Below are positions 25,635 to 33,392 of a stretch of DNA of 64,000 nucleotides, one piece after another. The stretch's first letter is position 1. Every line of letters begins with the position of its first letter. The DNA is from Flavisolibacter ginsenosidimutans (GTDB lineage: Bacteria > Bacteroidota > Bacteroidia > Chitinophagales > Chitinophagaceae): the NCBI RefSeq assembly GCF_007970805.1, contig NZ_CP042433.1, forward strand, positions 558,001 to 622,000. The letters are read 5' to 3'. The notes below the pieces were generated by a model that saw nothing but the letters and a program-made list of their open reading frames with translations, made no database searches and was not told the DNA's origin. The position numbers and the translations under genes were made by a program.

Positions 25635-26582
25635 ATGAAGAATATAAAAATTATCGAGGTGCCGTCGGAGATTGGCGCCGGTACAAGGGGCGCATCGCTG
25701 GGCATTGAAGCCATTAAAATTGCCGCCCTCGACTTCATGAGCAACTTCTTTATTCATTTTCCCTGTGAGAAAATTCCGGTTGAAAACAAGCTGCTTTATG
25801 AGCCTATTGAGTCGCCGTACGCCAAGCGCATCAAAGGCATTGTTTCCATGTACGAGAAAGTGAGTAAGGCCGTTTACGATACAATCAAATCCGGTTTTTT
25901 CCCGGTGGTGTTGAGCGGCGATCACAGCATTTCCGGCGCCACCATCGCAGGCCTAAAGATGGCCAAGCCCAAAAGCAAACTGGGTGTGATTTGGATTGAC
26001 GCTCACGCTGATTTGCACACGCCGTACACTACGCCATCGGGCAATTTGCACGGAATGCCTTTGGCCATTTCTTTGAACGAAGACAACGAAGAATACGCGG
26101 TGCACGAACTGGACGAGGAAACAAAAAAGCACTGGAATTATTTGAAGAACATTGGCAAGATTGCGCCCAAGGTTTTGCCCGAAGACGTGGTTTATATTTC
26201 GCTGCGCGATTACGAAAAAGAAGAAAAAGGATTGATTGACAAATACGGCATGAAGGTGATCAGCACCAAAGAATTTCGAACCAAGGGTGCAGAGAATATT
26301 GTGCGATCCCTAACCCGTTACTTCAGCGACTGCACCGATATTTATGTTTCGTTTGACGTGGACAGTTTGGATTCCTCGCTTACGAAAGGCACCGGAACGC
26401 CGGTAAGCAATGGCTTAAGAGAACGCGAAGCTGAAGATCTCATTAGCAAGTTGATGCAAAACCGCAAGGTCTGTTGCTTTGAAATCACCGAAGTCAATCC
26501 CACGTTAGACAAAGAAAATTTAATGGCGGAAATTGCCTTCAATATCTTGCAGCGAAGCGTGAATGTTCTGATGATGAGTTGA
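25635..26582 (+). CDS. Arginase/ureohydrolase family enzyme
   Basis: A 315-residue protein with the binuclear manganese site of ureohydrolases: SGDHSISG (His), IDAHADLH (Asp/His/Asp) and SFDVDSLDSSLTKGTGTP (Asp-x-Asp). SGNLHGMPLA is typical of true arginases, which split arginine to ornithine and urea, rather than agmatinases. The GTGTPVSNGL motif also fits arginase. A 30-residue insert (about 158-175) makes it slightly longer than RocF. No urease or ornithine genes are adjacent, so the physiological role is open. Confidence 0.85.
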   Translation: MKNIKIIEVPSEIGAGTRGASLGIEAIKIAALDFMSNFFIHFPCEKIPVENKLLYEPIESPYAKRIKGIVSMYEKVSKAVYDTIKSGFFPVVLSGDHSISGATIAGLKMAKPKSKLGVIWIDAHADLHTPYTTPSGNLHGMPLAISLNEDNEEYAVHELDEETKKHWNYLKNIGKIAPKVLPEDVVYISLRDYEKEEKGLIDKYGMKVISTKEFRTKGAENIVRSLTRYFSDCTDIYVSFDVDSLDSSLTKGTGTPVSNGLREREAEDLISKLMQNRKVCCFEITEVNPTLDKENLMAEIAFNILQRSVNVLMMS

Positions 26583-26670
26583 TGTAACGTAAGCGGCGAA
26601 ACAACAAACGTGAGATTAGAGGAAGTTTTAGCGGCATCACTTTAACCTTTGTGAAAATAAATCGTGACCG

Positions 26671-27261
26671 ATGAAAAAAATTCTCCTGATAAATTTCTTA
26701 TTGTATTCGTTCGTTTGTTTTTCGCAAACGAAATACGAAGATTCGCTACGGCTGTTTTTGCACAATTATGTGCAAAGCCATGAGGTAGTGAAAGGCGATG
26801 ACAAGAAGTTCATACAGTTCTATCTGGTGAACAAAGCCTACCGCGTGGTAGCTAATTTTAAGCCGTCTGCATCCGGCGAATGGCTAACGTTTAAAACCTC
26901 GGGAACAAAAAACAAAGTTTTTAAATTGTACGGAACACTTTCGTTTTTATTGAAAGGAAAAGCCTGTCAATTGAACGTTTATCAATCACAGGAGTTAACG
27001 ACAAACCCGGAATACAAAAATTATCTCTTCCTGCCTTTTACCGATTTAACCACCGGGAACGAAACCTACGGCAGCGGACGTTACCTGGATTTAACAACGA
27101 CTGACATTCAAAACGGAAAACTTGTTTTGGATTTTAACAAAGCCTACAATCCTTACTGCGCCTACGTTAGCGGTGTTTACAATTGTCCCATTCCGCCAAA
27201 AGAAAACAACTTGCAGGTTGCGGTGAAAGCGGGTGAAAAAGCTTTTGCGAAAGCACACTGA
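26671..27261 (+). CDS. Exported DUF1684 protein
   Basis: A 196-residue protein with a signal peptide (1-18, ending CFSQ). The DUF1684 signature is clear: FLPFTDLTTGNETYGSGRYL, then DFNKAYNPYCAYVSGVYNCP and IPPKENNLQVAVKAGE. The two conserved Cys could bind a metal or form a disulfide. Function of the family is unknown. The gene lies 88 nt downstream of the arginase-like gene and runs toward the RelE-type pair. Confidence 0.85.
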   Translation: MKKILLINFLLYSFVCFSQTKYEDSLRLFLHNYVQSHEVVKGDDKKFIQFYLVNKAYRVVANFKPSASGEWLTFKTSGTKNKVFKLYGTLSFLLKGKACQLNVYQSQELTTNPEYKNYLFLPFTDLTTGNETYGSGRYLDLTTTDIQNGKLVLDFNKAYNPYCAYVSGVYNCPIPPKENNLQVAVKAGEKAFAKAH

Positions 27262-27271
27262 TTGAGAAAAT

Positions 27272-27529
27272 CTATTTGTAAACACTACCTCTGTATCCGG
27301 CTTTGTAAACCGTAACAGTAATAATCTCATCTTCTATTGTATACAAAATTCGAATGTCGCCAATGCGAATTCTGTATTCGTTGTCATAGCCCTGAAGTTT
27401 TTTGCAGCCGGCGGGGCGTGGATTTTCTGCGAGAGATGAAATGGCCGTTGTAATTCGTTGAGCGGTGGTTTTGGATTGCTTTTTAATAAAGCTTTCAACC
27501 TTCTTTTCAATAAGGACCGTATAGCTCAT
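27272..27529 (-). CDS. RelE/ParE-family toxin
   Basis: An 85-residue protein with the RelE fold order: a strand with KKVESFIKKQSK, helix, RPAGCKKLQGYDNEYRIRIG, and IRILYTIEDEIITVTVYKAG. The arginines and aromatic residues in the last two strands are the usual mRNA-cleavage residues of RelE, though ParE (gyrase poison) has the same fold. Its start overlaps the upstream antitoxin stop by 4 bp (ATGA), so the two are translationally coupled. Confidence 0.85.
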   Translation of the reverse strand: MSYTVLIEKKVESFIKKQSKTTAQRITTAISSLAENPRPAGCKKLQGYDNEYRIRIGDIRILYTIEDEIITVTVYKAGYRGSVYK

Positions 27530-27747
27530 TTGAAGCCGAACTTTTTATCAATCCGGGCTCTGGCTTCTGACCAGAGAATAAAGCTTCCGCTTTTTTTTGC
27601 TTTTACGATTGCCATGTGGTCAAGCAGGTCTTCGATGATTGAAGACATTTGTTTATTCTTCATTGCCTTGTCAATGTCAATGACCAGCTTTTCGACTTCT
27701 CCCGTTTGTGGGTTGTTGATGGTTTGGATGCCTGCAATTCTTGCCAT
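27526..27747 (-). CDS. Antitoxin partner of RelE-type toxin
   Basis: A 73-residue protein from the ATG at 27747. It is mostly helical: VEKLVIDIDKAMKNKQMSSI, then IEDLLDHMAIVKAKKSGSF and a basic end (RIDKKFGFK). The segment KLVIDIDKA and the spacing fit the short antitoxins found before RelE in Bacteroidota. The frame is open to 27879, but the longer form would start with an unrelated basic stretch reaching into the opposite promoter, so I reject it. It overlaps the toxin gene by 4 bp. Confidence 0.7.
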   Translation of the reverse strand: MARIAGIQTINNPQTGEVEKLVIDIDKAMKNKQMSSIIEDLLDHMAIVKAKKSGSFILWSEARARIDKKFGFK

Positions 27748-27842
27748 AGAAATTAAAAATAAGAAAAACCTCTTTCTTGCATTAGCAAAGGAATTTGACA
27801 GGGCGGTAAAAATTTTTTTGGAAAATAAAATTTTCTCCCTTT

Positions 27843-27850
27843 TATCTTTG
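27843..27850 (+). promoter_or_regulatory. -7 box (TATCTTTG) of the SAM riboswitch transcript
   Basis: An exact TAnnTTTG match 20 nt before the aptamer, with TTG 22 nt further upstream (27818-27820). Confidence 0.6.
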
Positions 27851-27870
27851 CACCAGTTCTTTACGGAATC

Positions 27871-28005
27871 GCTTATCAAGAAAGGCTGAGGGATATGGCC
27901 CTTTGACGCCTTGACAACCTGTCTTCGGCAAGCTCAGACTGACAAGTCTTTGCTGCTGACGATAAGGTGCCAACTCCAGCCCGCGGAATTGCGGGACAGA
28001 TAAGT
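27871..28005 (+). promoter_or_regulatory. SAM-I (S-box) riboswitch aptamer
   Basis: The conserved S-box blocks occur in order: CTTATCAAG (P1 5' strand), AAAGGCTGAGGGATATGGCC, TGACGCCTTGACAACC, AAGGTGCCAACTCC and the closing GACAGATAAG (P1 3' strand). SAM binding stabilises P1 and allows the downstream terminator to form. The hairpin between blocks (GTCTTCGGCAAGCTCAGAC) is a variable P3/P4-type arm. The location, ahead of methionine-pathway genes, matches the class. Confidence 0.93.
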
Positions 28006-28041
28006 CAGATAAAAGCTTTACTACTTTAACGTAACATAGTC

Positions 28042-28075
28042 AAGCTCTTCTGATTTATCGGAAGAGCTTTTTTGT
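28042..28075 (+). terminator. Riboswitch-controlled intrinsic terminator
   Basis: A perfect 9-bp stem, AAGCTCTTC / GAAGAGCTT, with a 10-nt loop and a T run, placed between the aptamer and the methionine genes. When SAM is abundant, transcription should stop here. Confidence 0.85.
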
Positions 28076-28149
28076 TTTCAATACAGAAGCTCTCCCGGTA
28101 ATCTTGTCTTTTCCTTTTTGATAAGTCGTCAAAAAATTTTAAACAACCC

Positions 28150-29340
28150 GTGCAAGCGGCAAAACCAGACAAGATGAGCACTACAACCCAAATTCTGCAA
28201 AGCATTCCCGTTGACCCACTGACAGGCGCTATCAGCGTGCCCATTTATCAAACTTCCACCTTTGTGCAAGAAGCACCCGGCGTAAACAAAGGCTATGATT
28301 ATGCCCGCACCGGTAACCCTACAAGAGCAACACTGGAGAACATCATTGCGCAATTGGAAGAAGGCAAAGTCGGTGCGGCATTTGGCAGTGGCTTGGCCGC
28401 CATTGATGCCGTGGTGAAACTCTTGCAGAGCGGGGATGAAATATTAGCCGTGGATGATTTATACGGCGGCGCCTTCCGCTTGTTCACGCAGATCTATCAA
28501 AAGTTCGGCATTACGGTTAATTACGTAGACAGCACAAACGTAGAAAACGTTTTCAACGCCGTCACGCCCAAAACAAAACTGATTTGGATAGAAACGCCAA
28601 CAAATCCCACGCTGAAAATTTCCGACATTGCGGCCATCGCTAAGATTGCCAGGGCTTCAGGGTGTTGGCTTTGCGTGGATAATACTTTTGCTTCACCCGC
28701 CCTACAAAAGCCTCTTTCATTGGGAGCTGATATCGTCCTGCACTCCGCCACCAAATACCTCGGCGGTCACAGCGACCTGATTGCCGGTTTGGTGGTAACA
28801 AAAGACAAAGAATTGGGCGAACGAATCAGGTTCATTCAGAACGCAAGCGGCGCCATTCTCTCGCCTTTCGATAGTTTCCTTGTCATTCGCGGCATTGAAA
28901 CATTGAACCTTCGCATCAAACAACATTGTAACAGCGCACAAGCCGTTGCAGAATATTTACAAGAGCATCCTGCCGTTGATAAAGTTTTTTATCCTGGCCT
29001 TTCTTCGCATCCGAATCATGCCATTGCAAAAACACAAGCCAAAGGTTTTGGTGGCGTTGTTTCGTTCACGCTGAAGACCGATACGGAAGAAGCGGCAAAA
29101 GGTTTTGTAACGTCAACGGGTCTTTTCCATTTGGCAGAAAGCCTTGGCGGTGTGAAAAGTCTCGTATCGCATCCGGCCAGCATGACGCACAAATCCATTC
29201 CGGCAGAGAAAAGAAAAGCCGCCGGCGTAAACGACAGCCTCATTCGTCTTTCTGTAGGGCTGGAAGAAGCGGCCGATTTAATAAAAGATTTGGAACAAGC
29301 CTTTGCAAAAATTAAACAAGAGCAATTACAAACAGCATAA
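28150..29340 (+). CDS. Cystathionine gamma-synthase/lyase-family PLP enzyme
   Basis: A 396-residue enzyme of the Cys/Met-metabolism PLP family. The PLP lysine is K202 in LHSATKYLGGHSD; other family marks are GAISVPIYQTSTF, YDYARTGNPTR, AFGSGLAA, ETPTNPTL and SLGGVKSLVSHPASMTH. SAM-riboswitch control and the following homoserine dehydrogenase favour a biosynthetic role (cystathionine gamma-synthase, or O-acetylhomoserine sulfhydrylase) over cystathionine lyase. Sequence alone does not settle this. An alternative ATG at 28174 would remove eight residues. The stop is 7 nt before the next start, so the two are one operon. Confidence 0.88.
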   Translation: MQAAKPDKMSTTTQILQSIPVDPLTGAISVPIYQTSTFVQEAPGVNKGYDYARTGNPTRATLENIIAQLEEGKVGAAFGSGLAAIDAVVKLLQSGDEILAVDDLYGGAFRLFTQIYQKFGITVNYVDSTNVENVFNAVTPKTKLIWIETPTNPTLKISDIAAIAKIARASGCWLCVDNTFASPALQKPLSLGADIVLHSATKYLGGHSDLIAGLVVTKDKELGERIRFIQNASGAILSPFDSFLVIRGIETLNLRIKQHCNSAQAVAEYLQEHPAVDKVFYPGLSSHPNHAIAKTQAKGFGGVVSFTLKTDTEEAAKGFVTSTGLFHLAESLGGVKSLVSHPASMTHKSIPAEKRKAAGVNDSLIRLSVGLEEAADLIKDLEQAFAKIKQEQLQTA

Positions 29341-29347
29341 GAAAACC

Positions 29348-30610
29348 ATGAGCACACACAAACAATTAACCATTGGCCTGTTCGGCTTTGGCGTAGTGGG
29401 AGAGGGCATTTATCGCGTGTTGAATCAAACGCCTTCGCTGTACGCTTCCATAAAAAAAGTTTGCATCAAGCATCCCGATAAAAAGCGCGACGCACCGGCG
29501 GCTTTGTTCACCACGAATTACGACGAGCTGCTGAACGACGAGGAGATCAATCTCATTGTGGAATTGATTGACGATGCGGACGAAGCTTACAAAATTGTCA
29601 CTACGGCCTTTCGCAAAGGCAAGTCGGTGATCAGCGCCAACAAGAAGATGATTGCCGAACATTTACAAGAATTAATTCAGCTTCAGCAGGAACACAACGT
29701 TTCCTTTTTGTATGAAGCCGCAGTTTGCGGCTCCATTCCCGTTGTTCGCAACTTGGAAGAATATTTCGACAACGACTTGCTGCAAAGCATTTCGGGCATC
29801 GTGAATGGTTCTACCAATTTTATTTTAACGCAAGTAGCTGACGGCGCAAGTTATTCGGAAGCCTTGCTGGAAGCGCAACAGAAAGGATTTGCGGAAAGCA
29901 ATCCTTCGCTGGATGTGGAAGGTTTTGACGCAACAAATAAGCTTACAATTTTGCTGGCACACGCTTACGGCATTCTTACCGAACCGGCAAGTTTATTAAG
30001 GCAAGGCATTACCCGGTTGCACGCAAAAGATGCGGCTTATGCCTCGGAGAAAGGGTTGAAAATAAAACTGGTGGCGCAGGCCAGAAAATTGTCAAGCGGA
30101 AAGGTCGCGGCATTTGTATTGCCGCAATTCGTAAAAGCCGACAGCCAGTTGTTCAACGTGAACAACGAATACAACGGCGTAATCATTGAAAGCAAGCTGG
30201 CCGACAAACAATTTTTTTACGGCAAAGGCGCGGGGCGCTACCCAACGTCTTCGGCTGTAACGTCTGACATTTCCGCTTTTGGCTATCATTATCAATACGA
30301 ATACAAAAAGCTGAACCGGAAAGAAAAGAATGCGTTGACGAATGATTTTTACCTCGATGTTTTTGTTTCGTTTGCCGCCTGGACGGACGTAAATAAATGG
30401 GATTTTGAAGAACTGACCGAGTATCATTCCACCGCCGACCGGCAATACATTCGCGGCATTATTCACGCCGAAAAACTGCGCGATGCGTCCTGGTTTAATG
30501 ATCCATCGGTTTCCATCATTGTGCAGCAGGACGGCGTGATTGAGAAGGAAAGCCTTGTTCACAAAAACCTTAAAAAAGTTAGCCTGCAATTAGCCGGCGT
30601 CGGATTTTAG
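29348..30610 (+). CDS. hom: Homoserine dehydrogenase
   Basis: This enzyme reduces aspartate semialdehyde to homoserine, the branch point to methionine and threonine. From the ATG at 29348 it has 420 residues. The Rossmann motif is IGLFGFGVVGEG; the catalytic region contains VISANKKM, YEAAVCGSIPVVRNLEEYF, SGIVNGSTNFILTQ and SLDVEGFDATNKLTILLAHA. The C-terminal region (about 330-420) is longer than the bare catalytic domain but is not a clear ACT domain. It is not fused to aspartokinase. Expression is tied to the upstream SAM riboswitch. Confidence 0.92.
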   Translation: MSTHKQLTIGLFGFGVVGEGIYRVLNQTPSLYASIKKVCIKHPDKKRDAPAALFTTNYDELLNDEEINLIVELIDDADEAYKIVTTAFRKGKSVISANKKMIAEHLQELIQLQQEHNVSFLYEAAVCGSIPVVRNLEEYFDNDLLQSISGIVNGSTNFILTQVADGASYSEALLEAQQKGFAESNPSLDVEGFDATNKLTILLAHAYGILTEPASLLRQGITRLHAKDAAYASEKGLKIKLVAQARKLSSGKVAAFVLPQFVKADSQLFNVNNEYNGVIIESKLADKQFFYGKGAGRYPTSSAVTSDISAFGYHYQYEYKKLNRKEKNALTNDFYLDVFVSFAAWTDVNKWDFEELTEYHSTADRQYIRGIIHAEKLRDASWFNDPSVSIIVQQDGVIEKESLVHKNLKKVSLQLAGVGF

Positions 30611-30634
30611 TTGTTGTTTGTGTTTTGATTTTGG

Positions 30635-30664
30635 CCGCTTCGCAAATTTGCGAAGCGGTTTTTT
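30635..30664 (+). terminator. Intrinsic terminator after hom
   Basis: A perfect palindrome, CCGCTTCGCAAA / TTTGCGAAGCGG, followed by six T. Confidence 0.9.
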
Positions 30665-30678
30665 ATTCGTCAATTAGA

Positions 30679-30752
30679 ACCACAAAGACACAAATACTCG
30701 GCGTTATACGGAGACTCTCAGTGAACCTTTGTGTTCTCTGTGTCTCCGTGGT
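30679..30752. repeat. Imperfect inverted repeat of a widely seen 'CACAAAGACACAAA' element
   Basis: The left arm ACCACAAAGACACAAA (30679-30694) is complementary, with gaps, to the right arm TTTGTGTTCTCTGTGTCTCC (30728-30747) plus GTGGT. Inner arms CGGAGAC (30709-30715) and GTCTCCG (30742-30748) pair perfectly. Similar sequences are common between genes of many environmental bacteria. It forms part of the 369-nt gene-free stretch between hom and gltA, which also holds the hom terminator, a dispersed repeat, a heptamer array and the gltA promoter. Confidence 0.5.
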
Positions 30753-30778
30753 GCAAAAAATAGTTGAACAAAGTTCCG

Positions 30779-30814
30779 AACGTACAAGTGTGCGACGCAA
30801 CGAAAGCTCAATAG
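30779..30814 (+). repeat. Dispersed ~33-bp repeat, copy B
   Basis: GTACAAG(T)GTGCGACGC followed by AACGAAAGCTCAATAGC. It differs from copy A at few positions and shares the AATAGC ending with copy C. Confidence 0.7.
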
Positions 30815-30891
30815 CCAGCAATGCAGCCTGGTACATTGAAACATTTTCGCACGGAGTCAAGAAGTGAGGGAAAAAATTCTGCGCACAACAC

Positions 30892-30919
30892 GCCAACGTC
30901 AAACGTCAAACGTTAAACG
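30892..30919. repeat. Heptamer array upstream of the gltA -7 box
   Basis: Four units GCCAACG, TCAAACG, TCAAACG and TTAAACG end 11 nt before TATCTTTA. Confidence 0.6.
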
Positions 30920-30930
30920 GTATTCCGCCT

Positions 30931-30938
30931 TATCTTTA
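30931..30938 (+). promoter_or_regulatory. Candidate -7 box (TATCTTTA) for citrate synthase
   Basis: Seven of eight positions fit TAnnTTTG with A at the end. It lies 41 nt upstream of the gltA ATG. Confidence 0.45.
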
Positions 30939-30979
30939 CGCCGCTCAGAAAATCCTTCTCAACATAAAACCAAAATTCA

Positions 30980-32305
30980 ATGGGCATTATCAAGGACAGG
31001 TTCAAAGAAAAAGGCGATGCCTTGGCCGCGGAAATCAAAGACTTACTCAAAGAACACGGTACAACAAAAATTGGTGAAGTGCAACTGTCGCAGGTCTATC
31101 AGGGCATGCGCGGCATCACCGGGTTGGTAACGGAAACTTCGTTGCTTGATGCACAGGAAGGCATTCGCTTTCGCGGCTATTCCATTCCCGAACTGCGCGA
31201 GAAATTGCCCAAGGCGGAAGGCGGCACCGAACCTTTGCCCGAAGGATTGTTTTATTTAATGTTGATTGGCGAACTGCCCACCGAAGCTGATGTAGAACAC
31301 CTGACCGGTGTGTGGCAACGCCGCAGCCACGTACCCAATCACGTGTTTGCCACCATTGAAGCCTTGCCCGCAACTACGCACCCCATGACGCAGTTTGTGG
31401 TAGGCATAATGGCACTTCAAACCGAAAGCGAATTCTCCAAACGTTACGCCGCCGGCATGAGCAAAAAAGATTATTGGGATGCGGTGTTTGACGACAGCAT
31501 GGACCTAATAGCACGCCTGCCGCGCATTGCTGCTTATATCTACCGCCGCAAATACAAAAACGGCGACCACATTCAGCCGAACGGCTTGCTGGATTGGGCA
31601 GGAAACTTTGCGCACATGATGGGTTATAGTGACGAAAGCTTTAAAGAGTTGATGCGATTGTACATGGTGATTCACGCCGACCACGAAGGCGGCAACGTGT
31701 CGGCACACACAACCCACTTGGTTGGCTCTGCGTTGAGCGATCCGTATTTGAGTTTAGCCGCGGGCATGAACGGCCTTGCGGGGCCGCTGCACGGCTTGGC
31801 CAACCAGGAAGTGATCAAATGGATTTATGAAATGCGCGAAGAATTAAAAACCGAAGCGCCTACAAGCGAACAAATTGCCGATTATGTGAAGAAGACGTTG
31901 GAAGGCGGCAAAGTGGTGCCTGGCTATGGGCACGCGGTGTTGCGCAAAACCGATCCGCGTTTTACGGCGCAGATGGAGTTCGGCAAAAAGCACATGCCCG
32001 ATGACCCGCTGGTGCAAACGGTTTGGAACGTTTACGAAACCGTGCCGCCCATTTTGCAATCGCTTGGAAAGATTAAAAACCCCTGGCCCAACGTGGATGC
32101 ACACAGCGGCGCTTTGCTGGTTCACTACGGCATGGTGGAATACGAATTTTACACGGTGCTTTTTGGCGTGAGCCGTGCGCTGGGTGTGCTGGCAAGTTTG
32201 TGCTGGGATCGTGTGCTGAACTTTCCGCTGGAGCGTCCAAAATCCATTACAACGGATTTGGTGAAGAAGTGGCTGAAAGGTGAGGACGAGGTTTGGGGAG
32301 ACTAA
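30980..32305 (+). CDS. gltA: Citrate synthase, mitochondrial-like type
   Basis: The enzyme condenses acetyl-CoA and oxaloacetate to citrate. The 441-residue protein carries HADHEGGNVSAHTTHLVGSA, GLAGPLHGLANQEV and VPGYGHAVLRKTDPR, with the active-site histidines in the last two and a late Asp. These match eukaryotic mitochondrial citrate synthases much more closely than the E. coli hexameric, NADH-inhibited enzyme; this is judged by eye, not by a tree. The gene has its own promoter and is closed by a strong terminator. Confidence 0.94.
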   Translation: MGIIKDRFKEKGDALAAEIKDLLKEHGTTKIGEVQLSQVYQGMRGITGLVTETSLLDAQEGIRFRGYSIPELREKLPKAEGGTEPLPEGLFYLMLIGELPTEADVEHLTGVWQRRSHVPNHVFATIEALPATTHPMTQFVVGIMALQTESEFSKRYAAGMSKKDYWDAVFDDSMDLIARLPRIAAYIYRRKYKNGDHIQPNGLLDWAGNFAHMMGYSDESFKELMRLYMVIHADHEGGNVSAHTTHLVGSALSDPYLSLAAGMNGLAGPLHGLANQEVIKWIYEMREELKTEAPTSEQIADYVKKTLEGGKVVPGYGHAVLRKTDPRFTAQMEFGKKHMPDDPLVQTVWNVYETVPPILQSLGKIKNPWPNVDAHSGALLVHYGMVEYEFYTVLFGVSRALGVLASLCWDRVLNFPLERPKSITTDLVKKWLKGEDEVWGD

Positions 32306-32333
32306 TCTTTTCTTGCCTTTCTTTATAAAGTAA

Positions 32334-32367
32334 ACAAAGCCCAATCAATCGATTGGGCTTTGTTGTT
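32334..32367 (+). terminator. Intrinsic terminator after gltA
   Basis: The stem ACAAAGCCCAATC / GATTGGGCTTTGT with loop AATC is followed by TGTTT. Confidence 0.85.
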
Positions 32368-32466
32368 TCGGTAGTTGGTACAAAGCAGGAGAGATCTATT
32401 GGCGGCTGCATTTGCTCTGTTGATTGAAGATGTTGTTGAAAAAGCTGGCATTAATACTGACAGAAT

Positions 32467-33186
32467 TTACCGTCCCTGATAATAGGCAAACTGATTACCC
32501 TGATGGGACGAATTCGCATCTGGGATTTTGCCTTTTGCATCAAGCAAAAAGCTGGGCGGATCATTTTCATTGTCTGTCGTTGGCCTGTACAACCCTGTAA
32601 ATCCTTTCAATGGACCCGTAGAGAAATTAATGATATTAGTTTTGGTATTGTACATGCAGTTTCCGGCCTTTCCATTCAATATGTATAAGCCGTATGATTT
32701 CAGTTGAAATGTATATTGGTAATTAAAACCGGTAGCGTCGTTTTGATATACATTATATTTTCCCAATGGAGCATTTGCAGGGGCGGAACTCTTTTTTACG
32801 GCAGATTCGGCAGTAGCAAATGTGCATTGACTAAGAAAAAGGGCATCACTAATATTTGAAGCGACCACGCCGGTTACAGTAAGAAATCCTCCTACCTGAA
32901 AACGACGTAAGATTGCTGAGTCTTTGTACGGAATCTGGCACACGACAAAATTCTCGTAGCCAGTAGCGGTGAGGTGAATTTTGTGCACATCCTGGTCTTT
33001 CCAAAAATCGCTAGCTACGCTGATGCTTCTGATTTTACCGGTAACCGTAATGGTTTGGTTACGGTATTTGTTTGCAAAACTGTACTTGCTTTTTCTGTAT
33101 TCATCATAAAGTTGTTTAACCGTTTGCGTTTGTGTAAACGCTGACATGGATAATGCAAGAAAAAAACAAAATGCAATGACTTTCAT
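32467..33186 (-). CDS. Exported OB-fold (tRNA_anti-like) protein
   Basis: A 239-residue protein with a signal peptide (1-19). Residues about 25-125 form an OB-fold of the tRNA_anti-like family: LYDEYRKSKYSFANKYRNQT, ITVTGKIRSISV and FLTVTGVVASN. The C-terminal half (about 135-235) is beta-rich (YTFQLKSYGLYILNGKAG) and not recognised. Such OB-folds in exported Bacteroidota proteins have no known role. It stands alone between gltA and the Mla genes. The 206 nt upstream (33187-33392) show nothing I can name. Confidence 0.7.
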   Translation of the reverse strand: MKVIAFCFFLALSMSAFTQTQTVKQLYDEYRKSKYSFANKYRNQTITVTGKIRSISVASDFWKDQDVHKIHLTATGYENFVVCQIPYKDSAILRRFQVGGFLTVTGVVASNISDALFLSQCTFATAESAVKKSSAPANAPLGKYNVYQNDATGFNYQYTFQLKSYGLYILNGKAGNCMYNTKTNIINFSTGPLKGFTGLYRPTTDNENDPPSFLLDAKGKIPDANSSHQGNQFAYYQGR

Positions 33187-33392
33187 GGTGTACGATTATA
33201 ACGTTAATCCTTTAAGAAGCACCGTGAACCTTGTGATTGGCGAAATGACTCTTCGAATCTTAAAAAAGAAGAAATTGGTTCATTGTGAAACGGAAAATTC
33301 AGCTTAATATAACAGCCGGCAGGCAATATACACATCGTCTTCTTCAGTTTGGATTAATTGCCAATCAAAAACCGAACGAGAACAATCAGTAT

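Noticed and set aside
27748..27879. Longer form of the RelE antitoxin
   Set aside because: The extra 44 residues are basic, unlike antitoxins, and would extend over the riboswitch promoter.
30625..30867. An 80-codon frame containing LCVLCVSVV
   Set aside because: This is the translation of the CACAAAGACACAAA-type repeat and the dispersed repeat, with no signs of a real gene.
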